Part shown: piece by piece, positions 7,855 through 12,198 of the stretch | Layout: every line of letters begins with the position of its first letter | Numbering within the stretch: position 1 is the first letter of the stretch | NCBI GenBank assembly: GCA_009783135.1 | Contig: WRHS01000040.1 | Span: 1 to 12,198 of the forward strand | Origin: Dehalococcoidia bacterium | GTDB taxonomy: Bacteria > Chloroflexota > Dehalococcoidia > Dehalococcoidales > UBA1222 | Length of the DNA stretch: 12,198 nt | Reading direction: 5' to 3' | The notes under the pieces: generated by a model | What the model was told of the DNA's origin: nothing | Seen by the model: only the letters and a program-made list of their open reading frames with translations | The model's database searches: none | Position numbers and translations under genes: made by a program

Positions 7855-8244
7855 CTACATTTTCACAATCTCAGCAAGCTGTATAAGCAATTCTGAAAGT
7901 GGTTCCCACAGTGCTTTATAATCCTGTTTCAGTGCTTCAATTTCCTGCTGTTCTACTTCCCCGGTCTTATTAGCATTTGCTGCAATCTGGTTTATGTTAT
8001 TTGAGCATCTTCGCTGTAGTGAAATAAGCTCTCTTATAGGAGATAAATCAACATGCAGCACATATCCAGTGAGCACTATTTTTCTAATAAACGCGCTCAT
8101 ATTGATTGAGCCGACTTCAGCCATTCGTTCTTGAATTCTGTCATGCTCTGACTGCGATACCATCAGAAGTATCGGAACATTTCTTAAGCGATAGCTTTTC
8201 TTCTTTTTACCTGATGAGATTACTTCATTTTTTGTCGTGTCCAT
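7855..8244 (-). CDS. mobC: MobC-like relaxosome (mobilization) protein, orphan
   Basis: The 129-residue protein has a basic N-terminus, a ribbon-helix-helix-like region (residues ~20-60: VSQSEHDRIQERMAEVG, then SAFIRKIVLTG) and the IRELISLQRRCSNNINQIA-AN segment that identifies the MobC/bacterial mobilization family (PF05713). Such proteins bind oriT and help a relaxase nick DNA for conjugative transfer. The C-terminal helix looks complete. The start ATG 8244 has an AAAGGAG rather far upstream (about 21 nt); the upstream ATG at 8319 lies inside a terminator hairpin and was rejected. Normally a relaxase gene follows or overlaps mobC. Here an ATG directly abuts the stop, but the IS begins 18 bp later and no relaxase appears beyond it. 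The gene is therefore probably a leftover. Confidence 0.78.
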   Translation of the reverse strand: MDTTKNEVISSGKKKKSYRLRNVPILLMVSQSEHDRIQERMAEVGSINMSAFIRKIVLTGYVLHVDLSPIRELISLQRRCSNNINQIAANANKTGEVEQQEIEALKQDYKALWEPLSELLIQLAEIVKM

Positions 8245-8289
8245 AGTATTGGTTTCTGTCTTAAAAACTCCTTTGATTTTAGATTTTGA

Positions 8290-8317
8290 AACAAAGAAAG
8301 CCCTGCAAAAACAGGGC
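8290..8317 (-). terminator. Intrinsic terminator, minus strand (proximal)
   Basis: GCCCTG and CAGGGC (8300-8305 with 8312-8317) form a six-pair stem, with TTTCTTTGT following on the minus strand. It lies just upstream of mobC, so it ends transcription arriving from the right or acts in the mobC leader. Confidence 0.6.
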
Positions 8318-8383
8318 ACAAATGGAAAAACTAATCCGGCTTTCAGTTTTTGATTTTAATATAGTGGTGTTGAGAATAGTCCA

Positions 8384-8419
8384 TAAAGAAAAGCACCGCC
8401 TTGAAAATTTGGCAGTGCT
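8384..8419 (-). terminator. Intrinsic terminator, minus strand (distal)
   Basis: AGCACTGCC (complement of 8411-8419) pairs with GGCGGTGCT (complement of 8392-8400) over nine pairs with one G-U and a 10-nt loop, followed by TTTTCTTTA. No minus-strand gene lies to its right in the window, so what it terminates is unknown. Confidence 0.65.
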
Positions 8420-8466
8420 ACATTTGTGCAGAATGGCTCCCTAGTTGGTTTCAATTCATTGTTACA

Positions 8467-8495
8467 TTGTCAACTGATGTTATACTCTCTATATA
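8467..8495 (+). promoter_or_regulatory. Sigma-A-type promoter of the folate gene cluster
   Basis: TTGTCA (8467-8472), a 17-bp spacer and TATATA (8490-8495), with start predicted near 8502. The spacer and -10 region contain TATACTCT and CTATATACTC, closely matching the outer arms of the xre palindrome. Confidence 0.65.
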
Positions 8496-8532
8496 CTCCT
8501 TGCGCATAAGTTTTTTTGGAAAGCAACAAGTA

Positions 8533-8559
8533 TGCTTATAGAGACAATTGCTATAAGCA
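8533..8559 (+). promoter_or_regulatory. Hairpin in the folP leader
   Basis: TGCTTATAG (8533-8541) and CTATAAGCA (8551-8559) form a perfect nine-pair stem with a 9-nt loop in the roughly 110-nt leader between promoter and folP. No T tract follows, so it is not a terminator. It may affect RNA stability or translation; no known riboswitch is recognised. Confidence 0.5.
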
Positions 8560-8612
8560 CTTTAAGGTGATAATATCAAACAATCAGGGCAGTTATAAAT
8601 CAATAGTCCAAA

Positions 8613-9473
8613 ATGTATTACAAAACCGAATTGAGAATGAAATTGAACACACGACCAAATCCCACCAAATGCCGCGGAACGATTTTCAACTGGGGCGAGC
8701 GTACTTTCGTCATGGGAATCGTCAATCTCAGTCCGGATTCCTTTTCGGGCGATGGACTGCTTTCGACAGATGCCGCCGTAGAGCAGGCATGCAGCTTTGT
8801 GGCACAGGGAGCCGATATAATCGATGTGGGGGGTGAGTCCACGCGCCCCGGCTCAAGCCCCATCCCCAGCGCAGAAGAAATAGCCCGTTTGACACCCGTC
8901 ATCCAGCATATTAGCCGAATGATTGACGCGCCGGTTTGCATCGACAGCTATAAGTACGATGTTGTGCAGGCGTGCCTGCAAGCCGGTGCTCATATCATAA
9001 ATGACATATGGGGGCTACAAAACGACCCGCGCCTTGCCGAGTTGGCAGCTGAATACAGCGCGCCAATCATCCTTTCTTCAAACCAAACATCAAAGCCATG
9101 CACGGGGGATATTATGGAGGCAATAAAGGCAGACCTAAGCCGTGCCATAGATATATGCCACCGGGCTAAAGTGCCCGGTGAGCATATCTTGGTTGACCCG
9201 GGGATTGGGTTTGGCAAAACACATGTGCAAAATCTTGAAATTGTGCGCCGCTTAGGTGAGTTGCGTGATTTGGGTTTTCCCATCGTATTGGGCACGTCAC
9301 GTAAAAGCATGCTCGGTGCCGTACTCAAGCAACCGGCAGACCAAAGACTGCCCGGCACGGCAGCAACTTCAGCTATCGGCATTGTGCAGGGAGCCGATAT
9401 CATCCGCGTGCATGACGTGCATTTCTTAGCACAAATGGCTAAAATGTGTGATGCAGTGATACGAGGAGGTTAA
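8613..9473 (+). CDS. folP: Dihydropteroate synthase
   Basis: This TIM-barrel enzyme joins 6-hydroxymethyl-dihydropterin diphosphate to p-aminobenzoate. Motifs seen: MGIVNLSPDSFSGDG (34-48), DVGGESTRPG (71-80), IDSYK (D111), INDIWG (N130, D131), VDPGIGFGKT (194-203), TSRKS (K231) and RVHD (R265, H267). The usual pterin- and sulfa-site residues are therefore present. Two loops deviate: NLSPDSFSGDG where NVTPDSFSDGG is usual, and ILSSNQ where MHN-type sequence is usual. Length (286) is normal. The start is uncertain: ATG 8613 and ATG 8637 both lack a clear ribosome binding site, and the family N-terminus would fit 8637 slightly better. It is first in the cluster and followed after 2 nt by folK. 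Confidence 0.95.
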   Translation: MYYKTELRMKLNTRPNPTKCRGTIFNWGERTFVMGIVNLSPDSFSGDGLLSTDAAVEQACSFVAQGADIIDVGGESTRPGSSPIPSAEEIARLTPVIQHISRMIDAPVCIDSYKYDVVQACLQAGAHIINDIWGLQNDPRLAELAAEYSAPIILSSNQTSKPCTGDIMEAIKADLSRAIDICHRAKVPGEHILVDPGIGFGKTHVQNLEIVRRLGELRDLGFPIVLGTSRKSMLGAVLKQPADQRLPGTAATSAIGIVQGADIIRVHDVHFLAQMAKMCDAVIRGG

Positions 9474-9475
9474 TT

Positions 9476-10015
9476 GTGAGTACTGAATCTGTCTCGGTAT
9501 ATTTAGGGCTGGGCTCCAATATTGGGGAGCGTGAGCAAAATTTGAATGCCGCAATGCATTTCATCGCTCAAAGGCTGAATGTGGACCAGTTGTCGTCCGT
9601 ATACGATACGGCACCCGAGGACAACCCTGACCAGCCACATTTTCTTAACATGGTGGCACATGCCTACACCTCGCTTGAGCCTCTGCCTCTGCTGACGCTA
9701 CTGAAAGGCATTGAAAACAAGCTGGGGCGCACCCCTGCCAAACGCTACAGCCCGCGCACCATCGACATAGACATTCTCTATTACGGCAACCAAATACTCA
9801 ATACACCGGAACTCACCATCCCGCATCCGCGCATAACCGAGCGCGCTTTCGTGCTGACGCCGCTGGCAGAAATCGCCCCCGACTTAACTCATCCATTGAG
9901 CGGTAAAACAACCAGTCAAATGCTGGCACAACTCAAAAAGGGGGTTCAGGGCGTTTTCAAATTCACTGAGCCTCAGGCAGAAAAGGCCAAGACAGATGTA
10001 CCAAATAACGGTTGA
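9476..10015 (+). CDS. folK: 6-hydroxymethyl-7,8-dihydropterin pyrophosphokinase (HPPK)
   Basis: The 179-residue protein opens with LGLGSNIGERE (10-20), continues with the region around FLNMV, and has SPRTIDIDILYYG with the Mg-binding pair D97/D99, then IPHPRITERAFVLTPLAEIAPDL (115-137), all HPPK hallmarks. It transfers pyrophosphate from ATP to the pterin that FolP then uses. The start is GTG 9476, chosen because AGGAGG lies a few bases upstream and the folP stop is 2 nt before it. Its last 20 bases overlap the next gene. The C-terminal tail (~160-179) is low in conservation. No folB gene sits next to it, unlike many folP-folB-folK clusters. Confidence 0.95.
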   Translation: MSTESVSVYLGLGSNIGEREQNLNAAMHFIAQRLNVDQLSSVYDTAPEDNPDQPHFLNMVAHAYTSLEPLPLLTLLKGIENKLGRTPAKRYSPRTIDIDILYYGNQILNTPELTIPHPRITERAFVLTPLAEIAPDLTHPLSGKTTSQMLAQLKKGVQGVFKFTEPQAEKAKTDVPNNG

Positions 10016-10361
10016 GCAACACTTTGATGCCGCGCATGCCCTGCGCGGATATCAGGGGCAGTGCGAAAACCTGCACGGGCACCGCTTCAAAGTGCTGGCA
10101 CGCATACAAGCAGATGAGTTGAATGAAATCGGGCTGGCGTATGATTTCCGTGCGCTAAAAGCGCGCCTTGGTCATGTGCTGGAAAAATTTGACCACGCAT
10201 ATCTGAATGAGGTTGCCCCGTTCGACCGCATCAATCCATCATCGGAAAACATAGCCCGTACCATTTATGATGAACTGGCGCCCTGCATCGAAGGCGTTAA
10301 ACTGGTTTCCATAGAGGTGTGGGAGTCACCGGAAAGTGCTGCAGAATATCGTCCGTCGTAA
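9996..10361 (+). CDS. 6-pyruvoyltetrahydropterin synthase family protein (QueD / PTPS-III type)
   Basis: The 121-residue COG0720 protein has zinc ligands H14 (FDAAH), H27 and H29 (HGH), the catalytic pair D66/H67 in FDHAYLN, and E110 in VEVWESP-type sequence near the C-terminus. The active-site motif is C23-E24-N-L-HGH, i.e. CExxHGH. Work on this family assigns CxxxHGH to QueD, ExxxHGH to PTPS-III (which makes hydroxymethyl-dihydropterin from dihydroneopterin triphosphate) and CExxHGH to proteins that can do both. Position in a folP-folK cluster without folB supports a folate role, replacing the aldolase. Alternatively it is a plain QueD for queuosine; no queC, queE or queF is nearby. The start overlaps folK by 20 nt, with a modest AAGG upstream. 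Confidence 0.88.
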   Translation: MYQITVEQHFDAAHALRGYQGQCENLHGHRFKVLARIQADELNEIGLAYDFRALKARLGHVLEKFDHAYLNEVAPFDRINPSSENIARTIYDELAPCIEGVKLVSIEVWESPESAAEYRPS

Positions 10362-10379
10362 CACACTAGAGGATATATC

Positions 10380-10724
10380 ATGAGAAGAATTATTGTCGGG
10401 TCGGTTGCCGCTTTTATGGTGGTCCTAATTTGTATGGCTTATTTCGGCACGGTAAATAGTCGCGACATTAAATGGCATCAAATGCCGGACGGGCTAATCT
10501 ATGAGGTCTATATTGCCGGCAATACATGGCCCGATCGTTGTTATGCCAGCACATATGAGGCCATCGACACAAACACCATTAATTTCCCTGAAGGATACTG
10601 GGTATTTGAGCCGAGCAAAAAACTCTTCGGCAGCTCGTCTTGGGTATTTCATCAGGCCGAAACCAAAGGCGATGAAAACCACAGGTACACTGTCACGCGT
10701 ATAACCACTACAGTCAAGGAATAA
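10380..10724 (+). CDS. Hypothetical membrane-anchored small protein
   Basis: I do not recognise this 114-residue protein. It has two arginines followed by a single hydrophobic segment (residues ~4-23), typical of a signal anchor or uncleaved signal peptide, and then a soluble domain rich in aromatic residues (WHQMPDG, PEGYWVFEP, SSSWVFHQ) that would sit outside the membrane. There are two cysteines; the one after the membrane segment is near residue 54. The start is supported by GAGG 8 nt before ATG 10380. It begins 18 nt after the PTPS gene and is probably co-transcribed, but nothing in it suggests pterin chemistry. Base composition is like the folate genes. Confidence 0.75.
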   Translation: MRRIIVGSVAAFMVVLICMAYFGTVNSRDIKWHQMPDGLIYEVYIAGNTWPDRCYASTYEAIDTNTINFPEGYWVFEPSKKLFGSSSWVFHQAETKGDENHRYTVTRITTTVKE

Positions 10725-11064
10725 TTTTCTGTTGCCGGGCAATACCGATGTTACCGCTGCATGTCTAATTGCATGAAGTTGCATTGTATTACGTTTTGTG
10801 CCAAAATATGCCCGCGAATATTTACGCATCTCAACGATATGCAATTAAGTTCAATAGCTGTCACGCGCACGCAGATAAGCTTCCACGGGTTCAACTCGTG
10901 GGCTGTGGCTATCTCTCGCACATGCAGGCTATTTGCCCCGCTTTTGCTCTACTTTTATTTCTTATTTCTTTCACATTATTTAAACATGCCATGAAAATAC
11001 AGGTTGCTCTTAAGCAGCTTTTGATATATGGACCGACAGTTTATAAATATAAGAGGAGAATTCA
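10725..11064. other. 340-bp intergenic region with one stable hairpin
   Basis: No convincing gene: the open frames here lack ribosome binding sites and family resemblance. A long hairpin lies at 10873-10914: CCACGGG/CTCGTGG with a TTCAA loop, extended below by AGATA(A)GC/GCTATCT. No T tract follows it. There is also a run of GCATG/TTGCAT words at 10757-10788. No clear terminator was found for the folate cluster. Confidence 0.5.
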
Positions 11065-11427
11065 ATGGAAAAAACTTCATCAGGGCTTCAGGAAAATATT
11101 GCCGGGTTACTGTGCTATTTCTTTGGGTTTATTGCAGGTGTGATTTTTCTGGTGATAGAAAAGGACAATAAAACAGTGCGCTTTCACGCCTTACAGTCAA
11201 TTCTTTTAGAGGTCGCTGCGTGTGTGCTGTGGATAGCGATTTTGATATTGACTCTCATTCTTGGTGCGATTAGCGGAGCGTTGGCATTCATAGGAATAAT
11301 TTTGTACGCTACGCTTGGTATCGGGTTCTTCATTGTCTGGATACTGCTATTGATTCGCACTTATCAAGGCACCCTGTGGAAATTACCTGTTATTGGTAAC
11401 ATGGCTGCCAAATGGGCCGGCATATAG
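11065..11427 (+). CDS. DUF4870 (Tic20-like) small membrane protein
   Basis: The 120-residue protein matches the DUF4870 pattern: a short N-terminus ending NIAGLLCYFFGFIAG, then the conserved IEKDNKTVRFHALQS stretch (~33-47), two long hydrophobic segments and a C-terminal YQGTLWKLPVIGNMA motif. Three to four membrane helices are expected (~10-30, ~48-75, ~75-98). The family is widespread in Firmicutes; its function is unknown, with only distant similarity to the Tic20 import component. ATG 11065 has a GAGGAG 6 nt upstream. The gene is followed at once by a tiny lipoprotein-like frame, and both lie ahead of the terminator at 11593. Confidence 0.9.
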   Translation: MEKTSSGLQENIAGLLCYFFGFIAGVIFLVIEKDNKTVRFHALQSILLEVAACVLWIAILILTLILGAISGALAFIGIILYATLGIGFFIVWILLLIRTYQGTLWKLPVIGNMAAKWAGI

Positions 11428-11435
11428 GAATCTAG

Positions 11436-11591
11436 ATACTAAAACTTTTGGCACAGGCTTTTGCGCTGGCGCTTTCACTTGTCGCCTGTGGCGGAGGAGG
11501 AGGCGGCGGTAGCGGCAGTTTATCTTTCGAGTGCATCGAGTTTAAAACAAGCGGTGTGTCACTGCCAGCTTACAACTGGTTACAAGAGTAA
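11436..11591 (+). pseudogene. Tiny lipoprotein-like gene with ATA at the start position
   Basis: The frame reads LKLLAQAFALALSLVAC followed by seven Gly, then a Ser/Gly tail and about 24 more residues to TAA 11591. The first part is a clear lipoprotein signal peptide with lipobox LVAC. An AGGAA (11426-11430) overlapping the DUF4870 stop is perfectly placed 5 nt before codon 11436, but that codon is ATA, not ATG. Either the gene was silenced by an ATG-to-ATA change, or it starts at TTG 11448 (47 residues), or it uses AUA. The mature part is very short, so it may be a remnant of a longer lipoprotein. The terminator begins 2 bp after its stop. Confidence 0.5.
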
Positions 11592-11592
11592 C

Positions 11593-11632
11593 AAATACTA
11601 AACCGCCTCCGACGGAGGCGGTTTAGTATTTT
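11593..11632 (+). terminator. Strong intrinsic terminator, near-symmetrical
   Basis: An 18-bp perfect stem (11593-11610 with 11614-11631) has a GAC loop, a GC-rich core (CCGCCTCC/GGAGGCGG) and an AT-rich base, so it ends in TATTTT on the plus strand and AAAT-complement T's on the minus strand. It terminates the DUF4870 transcript and probably blocks transcripts from the right. Confidence 0.93.
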
Positions 11633-12094
11633 GAGAGGGGATATGTGCAGAAATCCTGCTCAAAATTCCCCTACCCATCAGAATCACAAGCAAAAGGCAC
11701 GACACATATCCCCGACAGAAGCACACTCTGACAAACAAGAAAATAGGCACACACTCATCGTGCCATAAAAATCAGCCAAAAAGAAATTTAATAAAAATTT
11801 TACAATTTATCAGGGTCTACATTTGCATTATCGCAACAGATTTTACGCTTTCATTGAACAACTACTTTTTTGCACAATAACACCGGTTTGCTTTCCTATT
11901 TAAACACAAAACCATATGCCACTGGTTGCCCTAAATATTCATTTTTGGAATATTGACATAAGATATAGTTATGAGATAGATTTTCGGCGAAATACTTTTT
12001 CAAAGTATGAGTGGTACTTACAAGTATGGGGATGCTCTTTAAAAAACAATTTGCTTGCTGTGTCTATTAAGGCATAGATAGTGTGGACATGAGT
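11633..12094. other. AT-rich non-coding region with small inverted repeats
   Basis: No gene is supported in these 460 bp. GGGGATATGTG (11637-11647) and CACATATCCCC (11703-11713) form an 11-bp perfect inverted repeat. GGCAC/GTGCC (11746-11764) is a short hairpin followed on the minus strand by TATTTT. A TTGACA at about 11954 has only weak -10 candidates. The part nearest 12094 probably includes the end of the IS5-family element. Confidence 0.5.
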
Positions 12095-12196
12095 TCATAC
12101 TAATACTTTCAACCATAGTGCAATACAACGGATTTGTACAGCGGCGATAAATGAGTCTGTGTTTTTAGCATAGCGTGTAGCGATACCTCTCCAGCG
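12095..12196 (-). CDS. IS5-family transposase, C-terminal fragment (continues off right edge)
   Basis: The last 33 residues are visible: RWRGIATRYAKNTDSFIAAV followed by QIRCIALWLKVLV and TGA (12095-12097). The FRRIATRYDK-type block followed by a hydrophobic helix ending in IWLK is the characteristic C-terminus of IS5-family (IS427/IS1031-like) transposases, located just after the catalytic Glu. Nothing can be said about the catalytic residues, which lie outside the window. The element's terminal repeat should lie within about 100 bp to the left of 12095, but with one end only I cannot define it. Confidence 0.75.
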   Translation of the reverse strand, partial: RWRGIATRYAKNTDSFIAAVQIRCIALWLKVLV

Positions 12197-12198
12197 CT

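Noticed and set aside
8245..8319. Upstream start for mobC at 8319
   Set aside because: The extra 25 residues are encoded by a terminator hairpin and its T tract.
10883..10901. tRNA T-arm, because of GGTTCAACTC
   Set aside because: No matching D-arm, anticodon arm or acceptor stem; base pairing does not fit a T-arm.
10769..11143. 124-residue plus-strand open frame
   Set aside because: It overlaps the DUF4870 start in another frame, lacks a ribosome binding site and has low-complexity, unfamily-like sequence.

Overview
The window looks like a chromosomal segment of a Gram-positive, probably clostridial (Firmicutes) bacterium. This rests on family resemblance only: strong GGAGG-type ribosome binding sites, an XRE/ImmA pair, a gut-clostridia-like MobC, a DUF4870 protein and a Firmicutes-style RHS protein. 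I cannot name a genus.

Left 4.9 kb (minus strand): one very large open frame begins at 4879 and runs off the left edge, giving 1626 residues so far. It encodes a secreted modular protein: signal peptide, I9-like prodomain, subtilase (S8) domain with a full Asp/His/Ser set, 12 RCC1 repeats in an almost exact 150-bp period, an Ig-like domain, a cohesin-like domain, a helical linker and the start of an RHS/YD-repeat shell. It has its own promoter and a leader of about 150 nt. That leader contains a terminator hairpin with a T7 tract and a competing, partly overlapping helix, so transcription attenuation is likely.

Middle, 5.06-8.42 kb (minus strand): the remains of an integrative or mobilizable element. 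In transcription order it holds two tandem terminators, an orphan mobC relaxosome gene, a complete IS1182-family insertion sequence starting about 18 bp after mobC, and an XRE repressor-ImmA protease pair. A 36-bp nested palindrome lies at the xre promoter. No relaxase or integrase is visible, so the element looks deleted around the IS. A second palindrome with the same GAATTG half-sites lies next to the -35 box of the giant protease gene.

Right, 8.47-10.72 kb (plus strand): a good sigma-A-type promoter and hairpin leader lead into folP, folK and a 6-pyruvoyltetrahydropterin-synthase-family gene, then a small membrane-anchored hypothetical gene. There is no folB. The PTPS protein carries a CExxHGH active site, the signature reported for enzymes able to bypass dihydroneopterin aldolase, so the three genes plausibly make dihydropteroate together.

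Far right: a 340-bp spacer with one stable hairpin, a DUF4870 membrane protein gene, a tiny lipoprotein-like frame whose natural start position is ATA, a strong 18-bp-stem terminator, about 460 bp of AT-rich non-coding DNA, and at the edge the C-terminus of an IS5-family transposase.
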